Shown here in pieces: positions 9,031 to 16,903 of a stretch of 64,000 nt of DNA. How positions within the stretch are numbered: the stretch's first letter is position 1; every line of letters starts with the position of its first letter. The stretch covers positions 1,674,001-1,738,000 of the forward strand of contig NZ_CP043568.1 in the NCBI RefSeq assembly GCF_014076415.1, given 5' to 3'. The notes below the pieces were generated by a model. It saw only the letters and a program-made list of their open reading frames with translations. It had not been told where the DNA came from and ran no database searches. The DNA is from Comamonas testosteroni. Lineage in GTDB: Bacteria; Pseudomonadota; Gammaproteobacteria; Burkholderiales; Burkholderiaceae_C. A program made the position numbers and the translations under genes.

Positions 9031-9247
9031 GCTGGCAGACCATTTGTCACTATTGAGGCAAACTGCTTCAGCGTTTAGAGGCGAAATACTCTCATTGGCT
9101 ATAGCTTTGTGAGCGTATAGTGCAAGCATCATCTGCACTACAAGTGCATTTGAGCTTGAAGTACTTGACGGATGGGCGGTCAGCGCTACGAAATCTTTAG
9201 GGATGGCTGTAGCCCGTGCCACTCAGCATTCTAAGAACCGAGGGTCC
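9031..9247. other. Intergenic region with a possible degenerate dispersed repeat
   Basis: A 217-bp gap between crcB and the LOG-family gene. At about 9099-9130 the sequence (TATAGCTTTGTGAGCGTAT) resembles the dispersed GATAGCT-containing intergenic repeats described elsewhere in this window. The promoter of the next gene must also lie here, but no clear -35/-10 pair is visible. Confidence 0.3.
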
Positions 9248-10126
9248 ATGCAAATTTCTTCACCCCTGTCCGATACCGATCTGGCCAATGCCTGGGCCGA
9301 GCTGCACAACCAGGCCCATAACGGCAAAGAGCTGGAACCTCAATCCAACCGCCTTGCATTCGCCGATCCGGAGTTCATGTTCCGCCGTGAAACGCGTGGC
9401 ATCCGCATGCAGCTGGAAATGCTCAAGCCGGATCTGACCCAGATCGAGCGCGGCATCAAGCACACTGTGGTGGTCTACGGAAGCGCGCGCTTTGTGGATA
9501 TGGAGCAGGCGCGTCAGCAGCTTGCAGAAGCGAAGGCCAGTGGCGATACCCAGCGTATGGCGCTGGCCGAGCGCGGCATGCGCAATGCCGAGCGCTATGA
9601 GGCGGCACGTGCCTTTGCGCGCATAGTGGCGACCGAAGGCATGAAGCAGGCGCCCAGCGAGCGCTTTTACATCTGCACTGGCGGAGGTCCCGGCATCATG
9701 GAGGCGGCCAACCGCGGCGCGCATGATGCGGGTGCTCCCAATGTTGGGCTGAACATCTATCTGCCGCATGAACAGCATGGCAACCCTTACATCACGCCGG
9801 GGCTGAGCTTCAAATTCCACTACTTTGCGCTGCGCAAAATGCATTTCATGATGCGTGCCAAGGCGCTGGTAGCCTTCCCTGGCGGCTTCGGCACCATGGA
9901 CGAGCTGTTTGAGGTGCTGACGCTGGTTCAGACCCACAAGAGCAAGCCTGTGCCCGTGATTCTGTTCGGCACGGAGTTCTGGAAGCGGGTGCTGAACTTC
10001 GACGTGCTGGTGGAAGAGGGCACCATTTCCGCCAAGGATCTGAACCTGTTCCGCTACACCGATGATCCGGCCGAGGCCTGGTCCTTCATCCAGCAGTTCT
10101 ACAAGACCGGCTGGAACAACGGATAA
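9248..10126 (+). CDS. LOG family protein (TIGR00730-type Rossmann fold)
   Basis: A 292-residue member of the lysine-decarboxylase-like/LOG superfamily. The nucleotide-binding fold is marked by YICTGGGPGIMEAANRGA and FPGGFGTMDELFEVLTL, the PGGxGTxxE motif that defines the superfamily. Characterised members are cytokinin riboside 5'-monophosphate phosphoribohydrolases or nucleotide 5'-monophosphate nucleosidases, so hydrolysis of a nucleoside monophosphate is the best functional guess. This is the longer form with ~90 extra N-terminal residues. ATG 9248 is chosen because GAGGG lies just upstream; an in-frame ATG at 9203 would add 15 residues. A strong terminator follows directly. Confidence 0.85.
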   Translation: MQISSPLSDTDLANAWAELHNQAHNGKELEPQSNRLAFADPEFMFRRETRGIRMQLEMLKPDLTQIERGIKHTVVVYGSARFVDMEQARQQLAEAKASGDTQRMALAERGMRNAERYEAARAFARIVATEGMKQAPSERFYICTGGGPGIMEAANRGAHDAGAPNVGLNIYLPHEQHGNPYITPGLSFKFHYFALRKMHFMMRAKALVAFPGGFGTMDELFEVLTLVQTHKSKPVPVILFGTEFWKRVLNFDVLVEEGTISAKDLNLFRYTDDPAEAWSFIQQFYKTGWNNG

Positions 10127-10146
10127 GCGGTCACGCCAACCCCAAG

Positions 10147-10177
10147 CCGCCAGAAGGATTTCCTCTGGCGGTTTTTT
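10147..10177 (+). terminator. Rho-independent terminator of the LOG gene, interrupted by an IS in its T-tract
   Basis: Perfect 8-bp stem CCGCCAGA/TCTGGCGG with a 9-nt loop followed by six T. The T-run is part of the ISL3 target site, so the element begins only a few bases after the stem; the stem and six T remain. Confidence 0.9.
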
Positions 10178-10180
10178 ATT
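10173..10180. repeat. Left copy of 8-bp target-site duplication
   Basis: TTTTTATT immediately outside the left inverted repeat, matching 11488-11495 exactly. It consists of the T-tract of the LOG terminator. Confidence 0.9.
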
Positions 10181-11487
10181 GGTTCATCGAGGAATTCCGT
10201 GGAGATGAGCCCGTTCGTTTTGTAATCTGACGACAGCGAAGCTGACATCGGAGAACAAATCAAATGCTGGACTCGAAGTTATTGCAGGCTCTTGGCGGCT
10301 GGGAGGGCTACGAGGTTGAACGTGTGCAGTGGCCCCAGGGCGATAGCCGCACCGTGTCGATCTATCTGAAGCCGCAGGCCAGCGTCATGCATTGCGAACG
10401 CTGCGGTGCGCAGTGCAGCCAAGTCCATGAGACCACGACACGGCGCGTGCGCGATCTGGCATTGTTCGAGTACAAGGTGGTGCTGCATGTGCCGCGTCGG
10501 CGTCTGTGGTGCGATAGCTGTGGTGGCCCGCGCCTGGAGAAACTCAGCTGGCTCGGTCGCTACCAGCGCGTCACAGACCGTCTGGCACAGGCGTGCAGCC
10601 AGTTGCTTCGCAGCAGCAGCATCAAGGCAGTCGCGGCCTTCTTCGATCTTGGGTGGCACACGGTCAAGTCCATCGACAAGACCTTATTGCTGGCCACTAC
10701 CGCGCAGCCGCAATGGGAGCGGATCGAGTACTTGGCAATGGACGAGTTTGCGTTGCACAAGGGCCATCGCTACGCCACAGTCGTCATCGACCCCATCAGC
10801 CGGCAGGTGCTGTGGGTGGGGCAAGGGCGCTCACGCGAGACGGCCCGCCAGTTCTTCGAGCAGTTGCCCGTTGGCGTTGCCCAGCGCATTCGCGCGGTTG
10901 CTATCGACATGACTACTGCCTACGAGCTGGAGATCCAGGCCAACTGCCCCAACGCCGAGATCGTCTATGACCTGTTCCATGTCGTGGCCAAGTATGGCCG
11001 GGAGGTTATCGACCGAGTGCGTGTCGATCAGGCCAACTTGCTGCGCCAACAGCCCTTGGCGCGCAAGGTGCTCAAGTCCAGCCGCTGGTTGCTACTGCGC
11101 AATCGCAACAAGCTGCAGGCTCAACAAGCAGTGCAGCTCAAGGAGCTGCTGGCGGCCAATGAGCCATTAATGGCGGTATACGTCTTGCGCGATGAGCTAA
11201 AACAGCTGTGGTTTTACCGTCGTCCGGCTTGGGCGCATCGCGCCTGGCAGCACTGGTGTGAGCAAGCGCGCCAAAGCGGTATTACAGCACTGAGCACCTT
11301 TGCTCAGCGCTTGCAAAGCTACCTGCACGGGATCATCGCCCGATGCCGGCATCCGTTGAACACAAGTGTTGTCGAGGGCATCAACAACACCATCAAGGTC
11401 ATCAAGCGCCGGGCCTATGGCTACCGCGATCAGGACTATTTCTTTCTGAAGATTCGCGCAGCCTTCCCCGGTAATGCGCGATGAACC
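10181..11487 (+). mobile_element. Complete ISL3-family insertion sequence, 1,307 bp
   Basis: The element is bounded by imperfect terminal inverted repeats: the left end reads GGTTCATCGAGGAATTCCG and the right end, read inward, GGTTCATCGCGCATTACCG. The first nine bases are identical. Both outer flanks are TTTTTATT (10173-10180 and 11488-11495), an 8-bp target duplication, the size known for ISL3. It encodes one intact transposase whose stop codon lies within the right inverted repeat. Intact ends, a perfect target duplication and an open frame indicate a recent, possibly active insertion. Confidence 0.95.
10264..11484 (+). CDS. tnp: ISL3 family transposase
   Basis: A 406-residue DDE transposase (IS204/IS1001/IS1096/IS1165 group). 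An N-terminal zinc-binding region contains CERCGAQC and CDSCGG at about residues 44-85, followed by a helix-turn-helix-like segment (SSSIKAVAAFFDLGWHTVK). The catalytic domain shows MDEFALHKGHRYATVV (first Asp), AVAIDMTTAYE (second Asp) and VVEGINNTIKVIKRRAYGY (Glu). Length is normal and there is no frameshift. The last codons run into the right inverted repeat. No passenger gene is present. Confidence 0.95.
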   Translation: MLDSKLLQALGGWEGYEVERVQWPQGDSRTVSIYLKPQASVMHCERCGAQCSQVHETTTRRVRDLALFEYKVVLHVPRRRLWCDSCGGPRLEKLSWLGRYQRVTDRLAQACSQLLRSSSIKAVAAFFDLGWHTVKSIDKTLLLATTAQPQWERIEYLAMDEFALHKGHRYATVVIDPISRQVLWVGQGRSRETARQFFEQLPVGVAQRIRAVAIDMTTAYELEIQANCPNAEIVYDLFHVVAKYGREVIDRVRVDQANLLRQQPLARKVLKSSRWLLLRNRNKLQAQQAVQLKELLAANEPLMAVYVLRDELKQLWFYRRPAWAHRAWQHWCEQARQSGITALSTFAQRLQSYLHGIIARCRHPLNTSVVEGINNTIKVIKRRAYGYRDQDYFFLKIRAAFPGNAR

Positions 11488-11495
11488 TTTTTATT
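11488..11495. repeat. Right copy of 8-bp target-site duplication
   Basis: TTTTTATT directly after the right inverted repeat of the ISL3 element, identical to 10173-10180. Confidence 0.9.
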
Positions 11496-11552
11496 GCGCA
11501 TCAACGGATGGCCGATAGCTTCTGCGGAGTCAGCGCTCGGGCCTGGTTCTGC

Positions 11553-12074
11553 CTAAATGCCATGCAGCGATTGCTCGGCCAGTTGCTGGGCGCGCGCGAT
11601 CGAAATGCCTTCATGCTGGTCGACGACCAGAGCATCGCTTTCTTCATCGCTGCGGTGCAGCACCACGCGCGGACGTGTACCGTCGGCCTGGATATGCACA
11701 TCGGCCGGACGTGACTTTTGCGTGGGGTAGACCGCAATCAGATTGGACAGCCAGCCAAAGAAAGTCGGGTCTTCGGGCGGTTTGTCGTAGGAGTCCAGAT
11801 AGCGGTGAAAGCTGGCTTCGCTGGCCGACACCCAGGTGCCCCAGAGAAAGGGCTCGTCCACGCCATGAATCGGCACTTCCAGAATTGCGCGCACATAGTA
11901 TTGCGTGCCTTCAGGGTGGGCGATGACGCAGAGGTCGTCGGTCAGCTGCGCCCATGCCTCGCGTTCTTGCTCGTTCAGGCGTCGGTAGGGCGCAGGGGCA
12001 TCGAAAGCAAAGCTTGGCGATCCTTCGTGAATCTCATCGCATTTGCTGCATCGGTAGGCAAAGATGGCGGCCAT
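11553..12074 (-). CDS. DUF2199 domain protein
   Basis: A 173-residue cytoplasmic protein. It begins with a CxxC zinc-ribbon half (YRCSKCDEIHE) and contains the typical DUF2199 elements: SFAFDAPAPY, DDLCVI, YYVRAILEVPIHG, FLWGTWVSASEASFHRYL, and a later FFGWLSNLIAVYP. The family's function is unknown. It lies 11 bp downstream of the DUF938 gene on the same strand, so co-transcription is likely. Confidence 0.8.
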   Translation of the reverse strand: MAAIFAYRCSKCDEIHEGSPSFAFDAPAPYRRLNEQEREAWAQLTDDLCVIAHPEGTQYYVRAILEVPIHGVDEPFLWGTWVSASEASFHRYLDSYDKPPEDPTFFGWLSNLIAVYPTQKSRPADVHIQADGTRPRVVLHRSDEESDALVVDQHEGISIARAQQLAEQSLHGI

Positions 12075-12085
12075 GGTGTAAGGGC

Positions 12086-12718
12086 TCAGCGTTTGCGAAA
12101 GACCAGCGTGCGGTTGTTGGCCGGCATGGCCTGGTCGAGTTCAAGCTGCAGGCCGTGCTGACCGGCCAGGGCCACGATGGCTTCAAAGTCGCGCAGGCCG
12201 CTGCGCGCATCGCGCTGGCGCAGCCAAGCGTCGAAGGCCCGGTTGCTGTCGCTGGTGAAACGACCACCATAGTTGAACGGGCCATAGATGGCAAACACGC
12301 CGCCGTCGGGCAGATGCGATCCAGCCAGCTCGAACATGCGCTGTACCAGCGGCCAGGCCACGATATGACAGGTATTGCTGGTAAAGACGGCATCAAAGCC
12401 TGATGGTGCCGTACTTGCCGGCCAGCCACTGCTCGCCAGGTCGAACTCCAGCGGAGCACGCAGATTGGGGGATTCATGGGCGGCGTGCCAGGCCTGGATG
12501 CCTGCATGACTTTCGGCCAAGTCGCTGGTCTGCCAGAGCAGCTGCGGCAGGCGCGGTGCGAAGTACACGCTGTGCTGCCCGGTGCCGGAGCCTATCTCCA
12601 GCACATGCCGGCTGTGCTGAAAAGCGGATTGCAGCACCTCGCAAATAGCGGCCTGATTGTTTTCGCAGGCCTGGGAAAAAGGCAGTTGCGGGGCTGTCGA
12701 TGGAAGGTTCGGGGTCAT
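12086..12718 (-). CDS. DUF938 family SAM-dependent methyltransferase-like protein
   Basis: A 210-residue protein with a class I methyltransferase fold. HVLEIGSGTGQHSVYFA is the SAM-binding motif I, and WQTSDLAES is the acidic end of the next strand. The family signature FTSNTCHIVAWP and IYGPFNYGGRFTSDSN are also present. DUF938 proteins are annotated as methyltransferases of unknown substrate. Begins with ATG at 12718 and is followed after 11 bp by the DUF2199 gene. Confidence 0.82.
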   Translation of the reverse strand: MTPNLPSTAPQLPFSQACENNQAAICEVLQSAFQHSRHVLEIGSGTGQHSVYFAPRLPQLLWQTSDLAESHAGIQAWHAAHESPNLRAPLEFDLASSGWPASTAPSGFDAVFTSNTCHIVAWPLVQRMFELAGSHLPDGGVFAIYGPFNYGGRFTSDSNRAFDAWLRQRDARSGLRDFEAIVALAGQHGLQLELDQAMPANNRTLVFRKR

Positions 12719-12797
12719 AGGAAACTTGGCGGGCAGACACGGGAAATCGTGCGGACATCTTCTCCCGAAATGGCAAGTCCGAGCACTGTGACAGTCT

Positions 12798-13382
12798 TCA
12801 AGGCTTGAAGCGCAGCCTGATCTCGGGCCGCACGCTCAGGCCGCCGATTTTCCAGCTGTATGCACCCAGGCCCAGCGTGGGCGTGGAGCTGGCGTTTTGC
12901 GAGAGCACCTCGGCATTGCCGGGCAGACTGACTTTCAGGCTGCCATTCATGGTGATGCCCAGTTGCGCGAAGTCTCTCTTTTCCTTGTCCTTGAGCGGCT
13001 TGGCGGCAATCGTCATCACGCCGTTCCTGTCTGTCTGCACGGTGAACATGTCCAGCAATCGCAGGCCTTCGCCGGGATTTCTCTGGCCGGCAATCTCCAG
13101 TGCATAGCGCGCATTGCCTTTGTAGACGGCTTTCCTGACCTCCGGTTCGCGGCTCAGTTGCTGCGCTTGCGCAGCCAGCTCCTGGTGGTCCTTCTCGCTC
13201 AGCACGCCCTGCTTTCTGAGCTTCATCACGGCCAGGGCATTCACCACCGTGCCGTCAAAGTGGTAGCTGTAGCTGCCGTCAGCCTGTACTTCCACGCTGG
13301 CGGCGAACCGTTCAGGTACCAGGCAGGCGGTCAGCAAGGCGACGAGGGCGGTGGTCGTCAACAGCGCAAAAGGCTTGTGCAT
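12798..13382 (-). CDS. Predicted lipoprotein of unknown function
   Basis: A 194-residue exported protein. The N terminus has a basic start, a hydrophobic core and the lipobox LLTAC with the lipidated cysteine at about residue 20, so attachment to a membrane in the periplasm is expected. The mature part is mainly beta-prone with a central helical region (residues ~60-85). No known domain is recognised. ATG 13382 has AAAGGAGTCCTC just upstream. Probably transcribed alone. Confidence 0.65.
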   Translation of the reverse strand: MHKPFALLTTTALVALLTACLVPERFAASVEVQADGSYSYHFDGTVVNALAVMKLRKQGVLSEKDHQELAAQAQQLSREPEVRKAVYKGNARYALEIAGQRNPGEGLRLLDMFTVQTDRNGVMTIAAKPLKDKEKRDFAQLGITMNGSLKVSLPGNAEVLSQNASSTPTLGLGAYSWKIGGLSVRPEIRLRFKP

Positions 13383-13571
13383 GAGGACTCCTTTTGAGTC
13401 GCATTGCAGCGGCCCAGGGTGCAGAGGTCTGAGTCATCGTAGAGCAAACAGGACATGTGCCAATAGGGGCTGCCATCAAGCTTGCGCGGAGTCTTGCCGG
13501 AAGATTGTTCAAAAAGAGTAGCCGCAAGCGATTTCTACCTAAGGGATGGAGACCTGGGGCTGTAGCGATCT

Positions 13572-14291
13572 TCACTTGGATTTTGACTCGGCCTTGAGCT
13601 GGCTGATGGCTTCCTGAAAGCCCTGCAGGTACTTGGTGCGCGTCTGCTCGGCCAGGGTAGGCCACTGTGCGGCTGGCAGGCTCAGCGATTCCATCGTCAG
13701 CCTGGCAGCCAGTTGCGGGTCCCGGGAGGCCTGAACCGCCTGCATGCCGTGCAGATTGATCCAGTGCGGGTCGTAGGCGTGGGGCGTGCGGCGATCCCAG
13801 TCCACGACCCTGGCGATCAATTCCTGAGCCTTGTCCAGATCCTGAAACAGATAGCGGTTGATGGGGGCTCCATAGCTCTGATTCATCACATCGACCGCTT
13901 GCCTGGCAGTGACGTCGGCACAGCGGTTGGCGTCGAAGCGGGCACGCAGCTGGCCGGCGTAGAACCAGAAGGCAGCCTCGTCCCGCAGACCGGCCTTGAA
14001 CAGTGTTTGCGACAGCACATAGAACACGGGCGGTTGAAAGCGTTCGGGCGCGGCGCGTATGCGCTCGAGCACGGCTTGCTGCTGCTGAGGCGTGCCCTGC
14101 GACAGCAAGCGAAGAGCCTCCTGCCCCAGTCTGGTGTCGATCTGCGCATAGACGCCCTGGGGGACCAGTACCTGAGTCGCAGGGGGAGGCAATGGCTTGG
14201 GCGCAGCTGATGGCTGCTGAGTCTGTGCGCAAGCAAAGCCCGAGAGCGCCACCAGCGCACCGGTCACCATCTTTGCTGCAACATGGCTCAT
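13572..14291 (-). CDS. Secreted protein of unknown function
   Basis: A 239-residue protein with a clear Sec signal peptide (MSHVAAKMVTGALVALSGFACA, cleavage near AQTQ). The start at 14291 is supported by AAGGAG at a good distance; a longer reading from 14360 lacks this. The mature region is helical and Ala/Gln-rich (for example GTPQQQQAVLERIRA), suggesting helical-repeat packing, but no motif is diagnostic. Periplasmic location is inferred; function unknown. Confidence 0.65.
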   Translation of the reverse strand: MSHVAAKMVTGALVALSGFACAQTQQPSAAPKPLPPPATQVLVPQGVYAQIDTRLGQEALRLLSQGTPQQQQAVLERIRAAPERFQPPVFYVLSQTLFKAGLRDEAAFWFYAGQLRARFDANRCADVTARQAVDVMNQSYGAPINRYLFQDLDKAQELIARVVDWDRRTPHAYDPHWINLHGMQAVQASRDPQLAARLTMESLSLPAAQWPTLAEQTRTKYLQGFQEAISQLKAESKSK

Positions 14292-14578
14292 GCTGAACTC
14301 CTTGTGCTTGCGATGCAAATCATTCTGGACGGTGTCAGACAAATACCCACTCTGTCGCATATCTTAAATAGCATGCTTGGTATCTGTGTCTCGTATTTAC
14401 CAAGAAGCCCTGATTTCGATGAAGACTAGGCATCGCGTTGCCGTGAACCCCGAAAGCTTTGCTTGCTGATGGCGGCGGTGTGCCCAATGTCGGATTGGCC
14501 AGCACATCGGCTTTGTCATCGGTGCTGCGCCGATGGCCGAGAGCGGATGCCGCCTCGCCGCCGAGCAAACCGGCAGGC
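14292..14578. other. Intergenic region, 287 bp
   Basis: Contains the promoter of the secreted-protein gene and the 3' flank of the acetyltransferase gene. An inverted repeat CTTGGTA (14376-14382)/TACCAAG (14398-14404) lies 85 bp upstream of the secreted-protein start, on the scale of an operator. The stretch 14405-14578 is GC-rich and open on the minus strand, but I recognise no protein in it. Confidence 0.3.
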
Positions 14579-15079
14579 TCAGTCCCGGGCGTTGAAGGCC
14601 CTGTGATAACTCACCTCGCCTTGCGGCGGCAGGCCTTCGAAAGTCAGGGCCTGAAAGTACTCGGCAGGCACTCCGGGCAGCACCAGGCCCGGCACCGTCC
14701 GGAAACCAAAGCGCCGGTAGTAGTCCGGATCGCCAAGCAGCACGCATCCCCGCGCAGACTGCGCATGCAGAGCGCTGATGGCTGCCTGCATGAGTGCACT
14801 GCCGATACCCTGTCGCTGTCTTTGGGGAACGACGGAGATGGGGCCCAGGCCAAACCAGTGCTGGCTGCCGTCGCTGATGTTGACGGCGGAGATGGCGACA
14901 TGCCCGACGATTTGCTCGTCAATCTCTGCGACCAGGGACAGGGCAAGAGCCCCGGCTGCGCGCAACTCACGCACGATGAATTGCTCGGTGTGATCGGTAT
15001 GTGGTGCGTCCTTGAAGGCCTGGATCGTCACCTGCTCGATGGCCTTGGCATCGGTGGGCAGTTCTGCTCGGATATGCAT
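14579..15079 (-). CDS. GNAT family N-acetyltransferase (YhbS-like)
   Basis: A 166-residue GNAT protein. MHIRAELPTDAKAIEQV is the first strand-helix unit; LGPISVVPQRQRQGIGSALM is the acetyl-CoA binding motif A (Q-x-x-G-I-G). GCVLLGDPDYYRRFGF, found in YhbS-like members, follows it. ATG 15079 is preferred to an upstream start at 15130, since homologues begin at MxIR. Substrate unknown; this subgroup has been linked to protein, tRNA or small-molecule acetylation, so no specific role is assigned. Confidence 0.82.
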   Translation of the reverse strand: MHIRAELPTDAKAIEQVTIQAFKDAPHTDHTEQFIVRELRAAGALALSLVAEIDEQIVGHVAISAVNISDGSQHWFGLGPISVVPQRQRQGIGSALMQAAISALHAQSARGCVLLGDPDYYRRFGFRTVPGLVLPGVPAEYFQALTFEGLPPQGEVSYHRAFNARD

Positions 15080-15165
15080 GGGTTGGATTGGATTCTCGAA
15101 AAATCCCGGGAAAAGGCCAATTCGGCCCATCAGCCTATTGCAATTGCTTTCTTTACGCTTTGGGA

Positions 15166-15190
15166 CGAAAAAACCGCCCGAAGGCGGTTC
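15166..15190 (-). terminator. Rho-independent terminator of fumA
   Basis: On the minus strand, stem AACCGCC/GGCGGTT with a TTCG tetraloop, followed by six or more T. It lies 25 bp after the fumarase stop codon. Confidence 0.9.
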
Positions 15191-15214
15191 TTTACGGCGG
15201 GGCCTGCCGGGTGA

Positions 15215-16768
15215 TTACACACCGGCCACTTCAATGCCCTTGAATTCCCCGGTCGCAATCTTTTCCTTCCAGATGGCGGGGCCGGTGATGTGGGCGCTGG
15301 TGCCGCCGGCATCCACGGCCACGGTCACAGGCATGTCGACTACGTCGAATTCATAGATGGCTTCCATTCCCAGGTCTTCAAAGCCCACTACCTTGGCCTG
15401 CTTGATGGCCTTGGAAACCAGGTAGGCGGCACCGCCGACGGCCATCAGGTAGGCCGACTTGTGCTTCTTGATGGCATCGATGGCGACAGGGCCGCGCTCC
15501 GACTTGCCGATCATCGAGATCAGGCCGGTCTGGGACAGCATCATGTCGGTGAACTTGTCCATGCGGGTGGCCGTGGTGGGGCCTGCAGGGCCAACCACTT
15601 CGTCGCGTACGGGGTCCACGGGGCCTACGTAGTAGATCACGCGGTTGGTGAAGTCCACGGGCAGCTTTTCGCCCTTGGCCAGCATGTCCTGGATGCGCTT
15701 GTGGGCGGCATCACGGCCGGTCAGCATCTTGCCGTTGAGCAGCAGTGTGTCGCCGGGCTTCCAGCTGGCCACTTCTTCCTTGGTCAGATTGTTCAAATCG
15801 ACCTTCTTGGACTTGTTGTAGTCGGGGTGCCAGTCGATCTTGGGCCAGGTGTCCAGAGAGGGGGCATCCAGGTGCACGGGGCCGGATCCATCCATCACAA
15901 AATGGGCGTGGCGGGTGGCGGCGCAGTTGGGAATCATGGCCACGGGCTTGGAGGCCGCGTGCGTGGGGTACATGTTGATCTTGACGTCCAGCACTGTGGT
16001 CAGGCCGCCCAGACCTTGGGCGCCGATGCCCAGGGCGTTGATCTTTTCGAACAGCTCCAGACGCAGCTTTTCCACGTCGTCGAGCTCTGCACCGCTGGCG
16101 GCTTTTTGCTGCAGCTCGTACATATTGAGATCTTCCATCAGGCTTTCCTTGGCCAGCAGGACGGCCTTTTCAGCCGTGCCGCCGATGCCAATACCCAGCA
16201 TGCCGGGCGGGCACCAGCCTGCGCCCATGGTGGGGACGGTCTTCAGAACCCAGTCCACGATGTTGTCGCTGGGGTTCATCATGATCATCTTGGACTTGTT
16301 CTCGGAGCCGCCGCCCTTGGCGGCCACGGTCACGTCCACCTTGTCGCCGGGCACGATCTGCACATTGATCACGGCGGGGGTGTTGTCCTTGGTGTTCTTG
16401 CGCTTGAACTGCGGGTCAGCCACGACGGAGGCGCGCAGCGTGTTGTCGGGGTGGTTGTAGCCACGGCGTACGCCTTCATTGATGGCGTCTTCCAGCCCCA
16501 TGGTGAAGCCTTCCCACTTGACGTCCATGCCCACTTTCAGGAACACGTTGACGATGCCGGTGTCCTGGCAGATGGGGCGCTGACCGGTGGCCGCCATCTT
16601 GGAGTTGGTCAGGATCTGCGCCATCGCATCCTTGGCCGCAGGGCTTTGCTCGCGCTCATAGGCGCGGGCCAGATGCTGGATGAAATCCGGCGTGTGGTAG
16701 TAACTGATGTACTGGAGGGCACCTGCGATCGAATCGATCAGGTCCTGCTGGCGGATGGAGGTGGTCAT
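15215..16768 (-). CDS. fumA: Fumarate hydratase class I (4Fe-4S, fused alpha and beta parts)
   Basis: Interconverts fumarate and L-malate in the TCA cycle using an oxygen-sensitive [4Fe-4S] cluster. 517 residues from ATG 16768. The three conserved cysteines are visible in RPICQDTGIVNVF (about residue 67), AGWCPPGMLGIGIGG and PNCAATRHAHF. The C-terminal beta part holds VGPVDPVRDEVVGPAGPTTA and MIGKSERG. Homologous to E. coli FumA/FumB. It is oriented towards a strong terminator and probably monocistronic. A class II fumarase lies about 2.6 kb upstream on the other strand, giving the cell both enzyme types. Confidence 0.95.
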   Translation of the reverse strand: MTTSIRQQDLIDSIAGALQYISYYHTPDFIQHLARAYEREQSPAAKDAMAQILTNSKMAATGQRPICQDTGIVNVFLKVGMDVKWEGFTMGLEDAINEGVRRGYNHPDNTLRASVVADPQFKRKNTKDNTPAVINVQIVPGDKVDVTVAAKGGGSENKSKMIMMNPSDNIVDWVLKTVPTMGAGWCPPGMLGIGIGGTAEKAVLLAKESLMEDLNMYELQQKAASGAELDDVEKLRLELFEKINALGIGAQGLGGLTTVLDVKINMYPTHAASKPVAMIPNCAATRHAHFVMDGSGPVHLDAPSLDTWPKIDWHPDYNKSKKVDLNNLTKEEVASWKPGDTLLLNGKMLTGRDAAHKRIQDMLAKGEKLPVDFTNRVIYYVGPVDPVRDEVVGPAGPTTATRMDKFTDMMLSQTGLISMIGKSERGPVAIDAIKKHKSAYLMAVGGAAYLVSKAIKQAKVVGFEDLGMEAIYEFDVVDMPVTVAVDAGGTSAHITGPAIWKEKIATGEFKGIEVAGV

Positions 16769-16862
16769 CGTGAAGCTTCTCGGGGGTTGCAATCTGTACG
16801 CGTGGGCCGCGCACGTTAAACCCATCGATTATCGGTCCAGACGACAATTCTTGCAGCCATAA

Positions 16863-16890
16863 CCCACCAGTCTTATATATGACTGGTGGG
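16863..16890. promoter_or_regulatory. Perfect 10-bp inverted repeat upstream of fumA
   Basis: CCCACCAGTC (16863-16872) and GACTGGTGGG (16881-16890) flank an 8-bp AT-rich centre. It lies 13 bp after the stop of the MHYT-GGDEF-EAL gene and 95 bp before the fumA start. It may be a terminator without a U-run or an operator of fumA; the sequence alone does not decide. Confidence 0.55.
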
Positions 16891-16903
16891 TGCTGTGTGG
16901 CGT

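Noticed and set aside
15290..16819. A 509-codon open frame on the plus strand antisense to fumA
   Set aside because: Shadow frame of a high-GC gene; the peptide is Gly/His-rich without motifs, and the minus strand encodes a clear class I fumarase.
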